This document shows positions 34,570-45,859 of a stretch of 64,000 bases of DNA, piece after piece. The position numbers and the translations under genes are program-made. The notes under the pieces were generated by a model. It was given only the letters and a program-made list of their open reading frames with translations, was not told the DNA's origin and ran no database searches. The DNA is from Bolinopsis microptera (lineage: Eukaryota > Ctenophora > Tentaculata > Lobata > Bolinopsidae): the NCBI RefSeq assembly GCF_026151205.1, contig NC_087082.1, positions 8,067,908-8,131,907 on the forward strand, written 5' to 3'. Position 1 is the stretch's first letter; every line of letters starts with the position of its first letter.

Positions 34570-35433
34570 AAAGAAAGAGAGAGACGAGGTTATAAAGCCA
34601 GTGACTCCGAGTGAAAAACCACACAACTTCCTCCTGTAATCCTGATCTTAATGTCACACCTGCTCTCCCAATCCGATGTGTTGGAATAATTTACATTGAT
34701 TCGTGTTCTGTACCCACGTGTTTTACCACGTGTCTATGACAGTGCCGACGTGTTTTACCACGTGTCTATGACAGTGACCACGTGTTTTACCACGTGTCTA
34801 TGACAGTGCCCACGCGATACCCAGCAAATGGTGTGGACACCGCTCAGATACTGTTATCTCGGGTACTCTGAGCATGCGAAGATTGAGATAAACAGTTATA
34901 ATAGATTTGTTAGGAATTATATTTGTTTGTTAAATGTTAATGCCCAGTACATAATATTACATCACGCGAGATTGTTATTTCGGTTTACAAATTTTCCATC
35001 CACTATTTTTAGACTGACAAAACATGTTTTTAAACTAAAGAGGAATAATAAAAATATAAATAATTAAATTAAAATACCAATTCCTCGAGTACAGTGATTG
35101 AGGTTAAAAATTAAAATTTGGCGACTTACTTTTTTAATCTACTACTACAATACTACTCCGGTGGTGGTTAAAAATAAAAATCTTCCATTTTAAGATGTAT
35201 TTTATTCGTGCAGTTATTTTTATGATTTATATGTGTTTGATTTCAGATTTCATTCATTAAATATTATATAATACAATTCTGACTTTCACTAAAGCGTCAC
35301 TTTATAGTAATGAGAGTGGGAACTTACACGTGCAGTGATTATTCGAACAATATTTTGTTGTCATATTACGATGTGTTTAGAATGATTTACAAAATAATCA
35401 GCTGTATCTTCGGTAAGGAACGAACTATTTCAT
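34570..35433. other. 3' flank of the Rab gene, non-coding
   Basis: AT-rich. It contains a three-copy 36-bp repeat at 34704-34812 and nothing else that looks like a gene. Possible polyadenylation hexamers AATAAA occur (for example about 35172) but none can be singled out. Confidence 0.5.
34704..34812. repeat. 36-bp repeat with paired CACGTG boxes, three copies
   Basis: Each unit holds two CACGTG or near-CACGTG palindromes (CACGTGTTTTACCACGTGTC) followed by TATGACAGTG. The units lie 135-245 bp past the Rab stop codon. Confidence 0.85.
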
Positions 35434-35685
35434 GCGAGTACGGGGTACAGGAGTACGGGGTACAGGAGTACGGGGTACAGGAGTACGGGGTACAGGAGTA
35501 CGGGGTACAGGAGTACGGGGTACAGGAGTACAGGGTACGGGGTACAGGAGTACGGGGTACAGGAGTACGGGGTACAGGAGTACGGGGTACAGGAGTACGG
35601 GGTACAGGAGTACGGGGTACAGGAGTACGGGGTACAGGAGTACGGGGTACAGGAGTACGGGGTACAGGAGTACGGGGTGCGGTGG
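35434..35685. repeat. 15-bp minisatellite GTACGGGGTACAGGA, about 17 copies
   Basis: Nearly perfect, with one shortened unit near 35530. Each unit contains the palindromic half GTAC twice. Long frames on both strands follow from the period being a multiple of three. Confidence 0.96.
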
Positions 35686-36136
35686 ACACAGTGCGTACGT
35701 AGTATTATGTGAAGTACCATGCAGTCTGCACTGGAGCTTTAGTGCACTAAGTTGAGATCTTAGTTAATTATAATTATATTAAAATGCCTTCCTGGAGGTA
35801 TTTCTACTCAATATGCTAGGAACTCTGCTTTATTTAATGTAGTTTATACCATAGAATCGAATAAAATTGATCGGGTAATGATTGGATCAACTTTTATGAG
35901 TATTTTGATTGAATATCTTTTCTGAGAATCTCTGAAAAAAGCCGCTAATTCTAAATGGGTGCATTATAATAGATAGTGATTAGTGATTAGTGATGTCACT
36001 CATGGGTGATATGTTAAGTTATCGGAATATGTGATGATATACTGAGTAGTGAGTAGTATTACCACAACTCCACAACTACTTAATCATTTACTAGAAATAC
36101 AACTACTTAATCATTTACTAGAAATCCGATAGTCGG

Positions 36137-36540
36137 AAGCTATCTTCAAGGAAATATAAAACCAGGTATGATCTAATTTCTGCATCAAGAAATATAAATC
36201 ACAACCAAAGTTATGATTACTCTGATTTCACCGGCAATCTTCCCAAGGGTTGCCACACCCCAGAGGTAGGCAGAGCATCTCAATGCTATCCTTTCGTGAG
36301 CTAACTTGGCCCAGCCTCTCTTTGAAAATGAAATGAAAAAAAAAACACTTTAGGGTTAGACGGGTTTCTGATGGTATTGTACAATGCGCACGTATCACAT
36401 TAGTATTACACATCCTAGCCTTTCATACAGAAACCGAAGAAATTTATAACAAATAACAGCTATCTTCAAGGAAATATAAAACCAGGTATGATCTAATTTC
36501 TGCATCAAGAAATATAAATCACAACCAAAGTTATGATTAC
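36137..36540. repeat. Two 83-bp direct repeats 320 bp apart
   Basis: 36139-36221 and 36460-36540 are practically identical, from AGCTATCTTCAAGGAAATAT to AACCAAAGTTATGATTAC. They may be direct ends of an element or a simple duplication; the interior has no gene. Confidence 0.8.
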
Positions 36541-37991
36541 AGATTAGCCATAACGTGAGAATAAATTCGAGTTAATCATGACTATCTAAAGCATAAAAAC
36601 GAGCATCGATTTATAATCTGTGCTTTTCGTGTACGTGCAATCTTTTGGTCTACCGACACACATGAACAGGTTCCCAATCAGTCACGTGATCTGATGACTG
36701 ATTCGTCATGTCATGTTCTCAAAACGACAGTTGCGCCCAAGGACCTTGTAGAGGGAGGGATGTGATAATGCCAATACACATACAATAATCCTTGTGGAGG
36801 GATGGATCATGGAATACAAGGAATACAAGGAATACAAATGTCAAATCTTAAGCTACAATAGTACCTGTAAAGATAATAATAATAGAATAATGTTATATTT
36901 CTCGATTTCTCGCCCCTCTCTATTATACTAATGATATATGTAAGGACGGAAAAGGAGTTCTTTAGTTCGTACCATCACAAGGTGTCGAGTCTCCGTGCTT
37001 ATTTAATTGAGGCTCCAGCATAGCTAGACTAACGGCTAGGGCCTAGGCATCCACAGGGCCTGGTTCCTGTAGACCGGTTACGACACGAGGGTTCACGGGG
37101 CCTTGCGTTCTGGGCAAATGGCCTGACGACAGACCGACGGATTTTAGGAATAGGCAATAAATGTAGGATTTTTGGTTAATGACCTTTAATTTCAATTATG
37201 GTTCAATTTGCAAGTTCATTCACAATTTCATTCATTATTTAGTTGTAACGACCGGATTCGGTCTCATTTTAGAATACTTCGTACTTTTGAGTCATCGTGT
37301 CAAGCACGGATTTATTTGAGTTACTTTAGATCACATGCTGGACTGATAGTTTCAGTCCCAGCTAATCGGGCGATTGAGAGACGATAATTATTAATTGGAG
37401 GGATGTTGGGGTAGACCTACCAACATATAGGTATAAATATACTAAAAAATGGTTACTACAAAACAAATGTAAAAATAACAATATAAGGCATTAACAATAA
37501 CATTAAGATGGGGCTGTCTATGGCAAGCCAAAAGGGATGAGCTACTCCGCGTTCAATTGTGCAAAACCGAGAACTGGCCAATAATTGCTGTTCTCCGCGA
37601 GGTGCCATTCGCCTAGGAATGTCGCGAGGTGCCACATGCCAGAAATGCCGTTAACGATCCTTAATTACTGGGACGGTTCTAGGGTCTATGTAAATTGAGA
37701 TCCTTAATCACTGGTACTGCTCTAGGGTCTAGGTAAATTGGTCGGGTGTTCACTCTGTGGAATCAATTAAATAATTCCACAAAGGTCCCTGGTGCTGAAG
37801 GCTCCTACAATATTTCAGGTAAGCCCTCTGTCTCCTAACAGGGCTGGTGGTGGAATTGGTAGAAGGAATGTACTGGTTTCCGACACTAACTGGGGCGCGC
37901 TATCAATTAGTCGGAGGGAGTTCTAGAGCTAAGGCTTCTAATAATTGGTGTTAGGGATTCATGGGTGGGAAGTTCCACTTCGATGGCCGGA
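36541..37991. other. Non-coding stretch with GC-richer islands
   Basis: GC-richer blocks at about 36990-37145 and 37510-37975 contrast with AT-rich flanks and are probably parts of an unrecognised repeat. No coding frame, tRNA or rRNA signature is seen. Confidence 0.45.
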
Positions 37992-39100
37992 GCTGCCCAC
38001 ACGCAACCCTTTAATAATAATAACTCACGTAATTAAGTAAAACAAATTTTAAGTAAAACAAATTTTATTTTATACAGTTATACCCACAATCAATTCATAT
38101 TTAGTTCAAATATTTAAAGTGAAAATAACCATTTCACATAAGTGGTTTTATTATAATAAAATAATTTGTGATAATAAAAAAATTTCAGGGAATATATTTG
38201 TAGATATGGGTCTAACTTAGATTTCCTGAAAATTTCGTAAACTTTCATCGATTACAAAGGGTGTGGCACGCAACTCCCTCTGTTTGTCTATTGTCACCAT
38301 AACTTGAGGTCGCTTTGAGTTCGGAACTCAAAAATTTCATCGGCACTTGCATTAGGTACCCTTGTTCGGTGGATGCAGCTTTGTGGGCGACGATGCTCGA
38401 AAAGTAACGTTGAAGAATATTGTCGATGAACGTTAATGGCGCGGGACGGTGGTCACGTGTTACGGCAAGAATCGGTGTTTATTAACTCAAAGAATTTGTA
38501 TAATAATTCTCGAGAGATGGATCTAGCTCTCGTAAGTCAGTGATGTAAAGATATCATTGTGATTGGAGGTGAGCTTAACTAAGTTTGTATCAGGATATAT
38601 ATTGTGAATTGTTGAATTTGAAGAGTTGTACGCTTGACCAAGATATTCTGTGTAGCAACAACGTTAATGTTACATTGATTTAAGAGATGTTCTCCGTTCT
38701 CGACAGTATGGGCGCTAAATATTATGCTGCACCTAATTCAGCCTCCAGCGGGCGTGCACTCATGCAGAGTCTGGTGGTATTTGCCCTGTCATTGTACCTA
38801 ATTAAGTGAACACTCTTTCCCATCTAGTTTCTGAGAAGAATTAATATTTGTAAGTTCCAAGACGTGAGGGGTGAATATTTTGTGGACTGTGATGTGTATG
38901 AGACATGAGTATACTGTATAGTTTGGCTACTTTTTGCTTCCAATTTCTTAAATTTCAGATAAAAGTTAAGTTCTACGGCAATTGAATTGAATTACAAGTA
39001 TTTCCTGTATTTAAAGCATAATATTACGAAGTTAATTATCAGAGCTTTTAGTGAATGGAAATATAGTGTTTGCCGCAACAAAAAAACGGGCGCAAGTCTT
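37992..39100. mobile_element. Mariner-like non-autonomous element, near full length but without clear termini
   Basis: Left part (GCCCACACGCAACCCTTT, GATATGGGTCTAACTTAGAT, GGTGTGGCACGCAACTCCCT) matches 11850-12060, and right part (AAGTTAAGTTCTACGGCAAT, AACGGGCGCAAGTCTTGTT) matches 29040-29230. It therefore links the two half copies into one family about 1.1 kb long. Confidence 0.6.
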
Positions 39101-40162
39101 GTTTGGAGCTGGTTCTATACGCGTTTTCTAGTTATACGATTAAAGCTGTAACATGATCGGCAGAGAAACATGAGACAAGTGCAACGACAGGCGGTGAAAC
39201 TAATGAACCGTCACTAAGATTATGCCGACGTATACTTCAGGGTGAGATTGATACATTCGTAAATCAATGGATAGCGCCCCGAGTCTCCCCAGACGCCCGC
39301 TAAGAGATGTGATATCAAGCGTGGTCCGATCAGCTCCTCGACAACACTCCTGATGCTTTGATGGAGGAGAGGAAGGAGCTTGTCAACTCCCTGGGTGGAG
39401 CTTGTCAACTCTCCAAGCTTGTAGCATTCCTGGCCTTTGTCCCATAATCACAGTCCTGTTTAAACACCGGCACAACATCAAACATGGTATTTTTCTAAGT
39501 AACTAATCATGTAGCCTCACTGGGTGATCCGTGGTATTCTTGGAATCACTCTGTGGAAAAACAAAAGTGAGGATACCAGGAATTAGAAATACTCCCATAA
39601 TCCTGGCATACGTGACTTGTAAAAAGCCATCTTCTTAGTCACGAATTGTGCCTCGAGAATAATTCAAATCAATACTATGCCAAAGTGGTACTGCAAACAA
39701 GAGTTCGATGTATGATAGCGTGTTTTCTTCTCTCACAATATCGGAAGTATAATTATACCCCTAGTCATAAGCTAGACTAGTTCCTAGTATTGGCACAAAA
39801 TACTGAATGAGATAAATCGCGTAACTGTAACGCGCGGTGATATTTAATCATGTAAGTGTACCGCTGTGCACGCAATCATTTTAAGTGCAGCGCGCGCGCG
39901 CTGCGCTAGTGAATTGAACCACATTGATGATTGAGATCAATAAAAGTAAAAGTGCCCGCTATACTTGCTGTGACCTCAGGTGTTAGGACCGGGGCCATAT
40001 GCCATATACTTAGGACGTCTTCAAAATCTCTGGTTTTCAAACCACCCTTGTCCGAATTTCCGGATCCCTAGCTTGGGTTTCAAATGTGAAAATGCCTTGT
40101 ATCACGTCGTGACCCCTATGTATCACGTCGTGACCCCCATTACATTGTCGTTTCATTGATTG
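39101..40162. other. Non-coding stretch
   Basis: No gene seen. It contains a GCGCGCGCGC run near 39890 and a short duplicated palindrome, TATCACGTCGTGACCCC, at about 40100 and 40120. Confidence 0.5.
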
Positions 40163-40239
40163 TTATTGGGCGGCGCTCTGCCTGCACTGTCATTTTGCCG
40201 AATCTCTATTTATAAACATAATAGCCTGGCATGGGGTAA
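40163..40239 (+). mobile_element. Short MITE family T, copy 1 (77 bp)
   Basis: TTATTGGGCGGCGCTCTGCC at one end, AATAGCCTGGCATGGGGTAA at the other; the second end is degraded relative to other copies. Same family as 40413, 49870, 51471 and 52451. Confidence 0.7.
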
Positions 40240-40412
40240 ATTGATTGACGATGTTAACCCATCTATTACATAATATGTATAATCGAGATCGTTGCTCTGC
40301 GAAGCAAAAATGCGAAGAACTAGAATGCAAATAGCAAAGCAAGAATGCTAGTTTGTAGTTTGCGCGTCGAAGCGACCGCGACGAAGTCCTCCAATCGTTT
40401 CACTAAGTGTAA

Positions 40413-40493
40413 TTACCTGGGGACCCCAGGCTATCATGTTCATAAATAGATCAGATTCAGCGGAATAACAGGCTGAGCGACGCCCATGAGTAA
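40413..40493 (-). mobile_element. Short MITE family T, copy 2
   Basis: TTACCTGGGGACCCCAGGCT ... GGCTGAGCGACGCCCATGAG-TAA. It lies inside the left inverted arm. Confidence 0.75.
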
Positions 40494-40526
40494 TATTAAT
40501 AAGTGTTTATTACGTTACCGTTTCTT

Positions 40527-40824
40527 GTAGGTTTACAACCTACCAGGACGCGCGCCAAGTAGGACTCGTCGACGGTCCAATATATGGAACAGATATTTTA
40601 CGAGTATCACCCGTTAAACCGTTTTTAGTTCTATAACGACACGTACAGGGGAAACAAAAATGCCATTTAATTGTTGCCATTAATTGTTGGCTGTAACTTA
40701 TTTTTGGGGAATTGCTGCGATTGCCTTAACGGGCGATACTCGTAAAATATTTGTTCCATATATTAATATATCAGGACCGTCAACGAGTCCAACTCGGCGC
40801 GCGTCCTAGCTGTAGGTTATAAAC
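40527..40824. mobile_element. About 300-bp MITE with inverted arms of about 90 bp
   Basis: Left arm GTTTACAACCTACCAGGACG...GGACTCGT...GACGGTCC...ACAGATATTTTACGAGTATC is mirrored at 40700-40824 with modest divergence. The terminal motif GTAGGTTTATAACCTACC is itself palindromic. A third arm-like copy, split by another insertion, is at 50449-50515 plus 51310-51353. Confidence 0.82.
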
Positions 40825-41589
40825 ATTAAACTAACAACGATTGACATATGAATTATGACTTGCTCTAACCACAAACCAGAGCCCTCAGTAGTGATCTGGG
40901 TGCTGTACAATATCGATATCCTATTTATTCTGCACAGTTGTCACATGAGTCAAAATATGACCATTTGATTGGTTTTCAGCGTCATATCACGCGGCTGTAT
41001 GTCTTCTGATTGGTTAAAGTTGATCACGTGGATTGCTTATAACTTGATGTGTAATGTTGATTTATATAGAGCCAGAGGTCAGCTGACGTAGGGAAACGGT
41101 CGCGTGACTCGCCTTGCTGTGTAATGTCGGTTTATATAGAGTCAGAGGTCAGCTGATGTAGGAAACAATCACGTGCAAGGAAAAGTGAGAGATGAGACAA
41201 CTAGCTTAACAGACGAGCACTTTAATAAGTAAGAGACCAATGCTTATATCTTTTATTTTACAGTTACACTCACATCACACGCAAATTCACATTTAGTTTC
41301 ACAAGCATGGGAGCTCACCTGGTCCAACGAGCTTGGTATTTATAATCACTTATACTGCCATAAGTACACTCGTAATTGTGATTATGCAGCAGTCCGGTTG
41401 GGGCCTCAGACTAGTGAGTTAACGGTAACTTTCCTCTGCGGGAACATGTGGGTTCGATTTAATTATTCATTGTTGTATAAAACTTTTATCAAAGTTCACT
41501 CCAACACGCTGCTGCGACCATTTTCAATAAAGTTTTATTGGTTTTGCTTTAAAAAAGATATCAATTTATCTAACCCCGCTTACATTGTA

Positions 41590-41792
41590 TTGCTATTATT
41601 TGCTATTATTTGCTATAATTTACTATTAATTGCTATTAATTGCTATTTATTGCTATTTATTGCTATTTATTGCTATTTATTGCTATTTATTGCTATTAAT
41701 TTCTATTAAAGTATGTTTCTATTATTTGCTATTATTTGCTATTATTTGCTATTATTTGCTATTATCATGCTGTGTAGTCTGTATCCAGCTGT
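41590..41792. repeat. (TTGCTATTA)n-type array with unique end, inverted partner at 42464
   Basis: An irregular 7-9-bp array of TTGCTATTA/TTGCTATTTA units ends in TCATGCTGTGTAGTCTGTAT, whose exact complement begins the mirror array at 42464-42551. Confidence 0.85.
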
Positions 41793-42173
41793 GTAAGTAC
41801 TCAAATACACAAAAAGAGTGAACATTACTTACTTTACCACGTTACTGTAACTTCTAACAGTACACTATAGTCTATAACATTACTTTACCACGTAAATTTG
41901 ACAAGATATTATGTCAAACATTGCGCTGATATATTTAAATAAGTGATGTCAGGCATTGCTCCAAAACTCAATAAATTTAACTCAAGTTTCAGAATTCACA
42001 ATTAAAAACTTTAGCCCCTGGTATTTTATTGTGTTATTATATTGTTTTCATATCATTATTTAATATTATACCTATCTAACATTATACTTACTCAGGGGCT
42101 TGAGCTTAGGATGGTGTTTTAGAATACAAAACCTGGTACCGACAGGAATTGAAAAATTGAGACTCTGGAAAAT

Positions 42174-42374
42174 TTAAAAGAATTTTTGTAAATTGTTGCC
42201 AAATTTAACATGTTTTAGTTGAGTGGATATTTCAGAGGCGTAACAGGATGAGTTAACTCTGTCGGTAGAGAAGGTTTTTGGTATTTGTAAATCCAATGAG
42301 AAGAAAATATTTTCGACTTCGTCAACTGCTAATGGTTCAGAATTTTCTATTTCCGAAAAGTATGTTGTAGACAT
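42174..42374 (-). CDS. Possible small ORF between mirror arrays
   Basis: A 66-codon frame with an ATG start reads MSTTYFSEIENSEPLAVDE, then IFFSLDLQIPKTF. Its composition is protein-like, with acidic and polar residues, but no family is recognised and it could be chance. It lies between the two mirror arrays within the inverted-arm unit. Confidence 0.2.
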   Translation of the reverse strand: MSTTYFSEIENSEPLAVDEVENIFFSLDLQIPKTFSTDRVNSSCYASEISTQLKHVKFGNNLQKFF

Positions 42375-42463
42375 AATATGGTGAAGGTTTGTGGTTACGT
42401 TTTAATATGATTAAACTATTGTAGTTTCTTAAATACCTGTAACCGATTAACGTTAGTTATAAC

Positions 42464-42551
42464 GTGGATACAGACTACACAGCATGATAATAGCAAATAA
42501 CAGCAAATAATAGCAAATAATAGCAAATAATAGCAAATAATAGCAAATAAT
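42464..42551. repeat. Mirror array of TAATAGCAAA units
   Basis: The first 30 bp (from TGGATACAGACTACACAGCA) are the exact reverse complement of the end of the 41590 array; TAATAGCAAA units follow. The two arrays are about 670 bp apart. Confidence 0.85.
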
Positions 42552-43111
42552 AGAAATATACAAGTGGTATACCGTTTGTTTGAACTAAAAAATGACAAAA
42601 TCGTCACATCCGTCACTGTGGAATTGCCCTGAGGGGTTTTCAAGTGCTAAAGGCCACTGCTTATTGTTAACAGGTTGGCTGGATGAGAAGACCATGTGAT
42701 CAAACTATCACATGCAAAAATAAAACAGGAGAATCATCAATTGCACACGCCTCGCCCTCCTTCTATTGTGTCTGAATGAGGTGAAGACTGAGGGTCAGTG
42801 GGCCATTACATTACCAACATTGTTAAAGGTATAATGCACATAGTCACATGAATGTATATATATATAATATTATCTTCATTACAGCAGGTAGAGTGGTGTG
42901 ATAAGCTCCCTAAATATTGTTGCAGACACTGTTATACAAATAAAATCCTACTATTGGTCTAGAAAAGACACGTCGATACGGGAAAGCAGATAAGTTGATT
43001 ATTATAGTATATGTAGCAATCTTATTAAATTGCTCCAAACACTTTTGACAGTTTCCTGCTGTATTATATAATTGAAGATTGTTGTCGCTAATACACATCC
43101 ACTGAAATATT

Positions 43112-43864
43112 ATGAGCCGAGTATTTTGCTCATTCTGTGACAAATCTTTTGCCAATAAATATAGTTTGGCCACACACAAAAGTCGGTATCATCAAGAAAA
43201 CCGAGAATCACCCTCTACCATTTTGCCGTTCTCAGAAGCTACATCTGGAGTTACTGAAACTAAAATGGATTATCCTGCTTCCACAAACTCAGATGCTGAT
43301 ACAACATTATCTCAGGAAGACAGCTCTAACTCTGAGGAAACAAGTGATGATGAAATTTCAAAAGCAGAACCTAGTAATGAATCTGATTCTGTCCAGCGAT
43401 ACAAAGGCAAACGGAAAGGAGTAGAAAAAGACCAAATAAACAATAATCCTGAGGAAACAAGTGATGATGATGCATCAAAAACAGAATCTATTATTGAGCT
43501 TGAGTCTGACTCTGTCCAACGCCACAAAGGCAAACGGAAAGGAGTAGCAATCGACCACAAAAACGAAAAAGTACAGGTTAAAATATCAAAATTACTCAAA
43601 ACTCTAAACATCCTGTTACAAAGTAAATTGTGCAAGGAGGAAGACAAATGTATAGACTTTTTATTCTCTTACATAATGAAGACGGATCTGTTTGAGAAGT
43701 TTGAGCAGCATCTCATTGACTGTGGACAAGACATTGCTACGATTTTCAGTATGGAAGAACGAGCTTTTTTAGATGCAGTTATCACGACTAGTAGTCTATC
43801 TGACGTCAACAAACTAATGAATGAGAACGTGAATATTCTCAAGAAGATGCTTAAACTTGCATAA
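43112..43864 (+). CDS. C2H2 zinc-finger protein, 250 aa, inside inverted-arm unit
   Basis: Starts at ATG 43112 (MSRVFCSFCDKS). Residues 6-27 form one C2H2 finger, C-X2-C-X12-H-X4-H (FCSFCDKSFANKYSLATHK). Residues about 30-150 are acidic and Ser/Thr-rich, with two copies of an approximately 40-residue unit (EETSDDEISK...SVQRYKGKRKG and EETSDDDASK...SVQRHKGKRKG) whose basic KGKRKG could be nuclear localisation signals. The C-terminal 100 residues look helical (KISKLLKTLNILLQSK). AATAAA lies 81 bp past the stop, so it may be a complete transcribed unit. A related ORF lies near the opposite arm on the other strand. Function unknown; a DNA-binding protein of a transposon is possible. Confidence 0.7.
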   Translation: MSRVFCSFCDKSFANKYSLATHKSRYHQENRESPSTILPFSEATSGVTETKMDYPASTNSDADTTLSQEDSSNSEETSDDEISKAEPSNESDSVQRYKGKRKGVEKDQINNNPEETSDDDASKTESIIELESDSVQRHKGKRKGVAIDHKNEKVQVKISKLLKTLNILLQSKLCKEEDKCIDFLFSYIMKTDLFEKFEQHLIDCGQDIATIFSMEERAFLDAVITTSSLSDVNKLMNENVNILKKMLKLA

Positions 43865-43944
43865 AATTATCGTCCGGAAGATTTTTGAACTTTAAAGCCA
43901 AACGTTGATAGTTATTGATTAGGATTTTGAATATAGAGCTGATG

Positions 43945-43950
43945 AATAAA
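43945..43950 (+). terminator. Candidate polyadenylation signal AATAAA
   Basis: AATAAA 81 bp after the stop codon of the zinc-finger ORF, followed by GT-rich text 40-50 bp later. Confidence 0.45.
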
Positions 43951-44117
43951 GTTTATTTAAAGTTATCTTCGAAAATCTAAACATGTGTTTCATTGTCTAC
44001 ATTATAGTTTAAAATAATACATTATTGTTATAAAATATAACGTCATGTCACGATCGTGCATGATAGCATAAGGTATAACAATGGAGGTGTTTCCATCAAA
44101 CATCGAATTTATTAGTA

Positions 44118-44310
44118 TTGAGTATTGAGTATTGCGTATTCATTATGCAGTATTCAGTATTCAGTATTCATTCAGTATTCATTCAGTATTCAATCAGTAT
44201 TCATTCAGTATTCAGGATTCATTCAGTATTCAGTATTCATTCAGTATTCATTCAGTATTCATTCGATATTCGTTCAGTATTCGTTCAGTATTCAGTATTC
44301 ATTCAGACAA
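44118..44310. repeat. Minisatellite of TTCAGTATTCA units
   Basis: Irregular 7- and 11-bp steps of CAGTATT/CATTCAGTATT. All three forward frames stay open because of the repeat. It lies about 250 bp past the zinc-finger ORF. Confidence 0.92.
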
Positions 44311-44739
44311 ATTTTACGCAACACACAACTGAACGCCAAGTAGTAGTGTAAGATACGTTCCGGGTGTTGTCCAAAACTGAACACTCTAGTTAAATTTAGC
44401 TAGCACATAAGTCATTATATCACTTTATCAGTACATTGTACAAAGGTCGCCTCGAACCAGATGTTCATAATGCCGATAGACAACTGATGTATTTATACGT
44501 GAACGTGTACACTATACATTTAACGACTTCTGCTGTGTGAAGTGAGCACCACACAATCACAATTAATTAAATGATTCTTTGTGGCAATCGTAGACATCGA
44601 AGTGTACACTCAACTACACTCTGCTACTAGAGTAAACAGACATATTCATTGACACTGAATTACTTCACAGAAAACAAAAGAAAAGGAGCATCTGTATGAC
44701 GGGGTACACTTGTCCACGATACTAGTCAATTTAACAATA

Positions 44740-44968
44740 GAAGGAAGTTGGCACCTGTTCAATTGATGATTCCAAGCAGAACACCTGCTCGAAGGGATAC
44801 ACTTGTCTACACTACTAGTCAACTTGATCATACTTTTATTCCTATGTACGGTTATACTGTAACATGAGGATGATCATCGACTCTTTCTACTTGATAGTCA
44901 ATCAGTAAACCATCCGAGCAGGTGTTCTGCAGGAGCCACCAATTGAACAGATGACACCTTCCTCCTAC
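44740..44968. repeat. Inverted repeat, arms about 53 bp
   Basis: 44740-44792 (GAAGGAAGTTGGCACCTGTT ... AGCAGAACACCTGCTCG) is mirrored with few mismatches at 44915-44968. TACACTTGTC-ACTACTAGTC segments are also duplicated directly at 44704 and 44798. Probably a small foldback element. Confidence 0.75.
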
Positions 44969-45565
44969 AATACTAAATGCAAAAGTTATATATATATAGG
45001 GAGAAATTATAAAATTTTTCCTTGTATTTTACAAAGCATAGTTGTTGGTGATTAGTGGTGCAGTTGAATTATGTGACCCGAACCTGTAATGTAAAAACAC
45101 TTCAAGAACCATTAAATCCTTATATGGTATAATTTTACTCAAATTTCATATTATGAAAGCTATAAGCATGTCTTAATGTGTGGAATAATTCTACACTCCT
45201 CACGATGCTCTTGATCTAGGAAGAATGCGTTTTGCTGTAGTGTGCCACACTCCACATGGACACATAGCGGGGAAAGCCAAGAGCAAGTCTATTAGCTCAG
45301 GATAACAACAATTTCAGGAAAACAACAATTTTATTTAGTATCGATTAAAGCAAACAAAATAATATTTTATATAATATAACTATCAGAAACTTTATACCAG
45401 AAATCTAAGGGGACTTGGAGTAGCAATAGAGTGGCTAGAAGGTACATATACCTTTAACAAAAATACGTCAAAAAGAATCCAGGGTAGTAGTGGAGTGGGA
45501 GTTTTTGGAGCTGTATTTAAGCAAAAATTGAGGCACATTTTTAAAAACCGCATGTAATTATGTAA

Positions 45566-45740
45566 TCGCCCAGGTGGTGCAGTTGGTTAATCTGTCAGAT
45601 TTTAAGCCGGGGGTTGCAAGTTCAAATCCCAGTCGGAGTCGTTCTCCAATGTGGTTATATTATTATGACGTTAATCATTTAACCTAGTTTATCCCACCAC
45701 CCCTACCCTACTAGACTTTAACGCATTCATCACAAACTCG
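45566..45740 (+). mobile_element. tRNA-derived SINE
   Basis: The head resembles a tRNA: an A-box-like TGGTGCAGTTGG and a B-box-like GTTCAAATC at proper spacing, with GCCCAGG near the 5' end. Acceptor and T-stem pairing are poor, so it is not a working tRNA gene. A non-tRNA body (CCACCCCTACCCTACTAGAC) follows. Confidence 0.6.
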
Positions 45741-45859
45741 TTCCTTTATTCAGTTCTTAGATGAAAGTACTGTTTACTGATCCAGGTGCACGATAAACTC
45801 ATTGTTCAACTAGCTCACTGTCTATTGCATGGAAGCTAAATTCTTAGAAGTTAAAATTT

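Larger units (their letters stand above)
40240..41400 (+). repeat. Left inverted arm of a 9.4-kb unit
   Basis: Three blocks here recur in the same order and inverted orientation near 49 kb. They are 40243-40395 (TGACGATGTTAACCCATC, CGAGATCGTTGCTCTGCGAA), 40880-41175 (TGGGTGCTGTACAATATCGA through GGTCAGCTGATGTAGGAAAC) and 41361-41399 (CATAAGTACACTCGTAATTG). Two MITEs are inserted in this arm and absent from the other. Confidence 0.85.

Noticed and set aside
34828..35067. 79-codon frame after the Rab gene
   Set aside because: AT-driven composition (Asn/Lys/Ile/Phe-rich), no recognisable motif and no splice context.
36990..37975. rRNA or LTR retrotransposon in GC-richer blocks
   Set aside because: No rRNA signature motifs, no gag/pol frame and no long direct repeats that could be LTRs were found.
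45566..45645. Functional tRNA gene
   Set aside because: A- and B-box-like motifs are present, but acceptor and T stems do not pair well and a SINE-like body follows.
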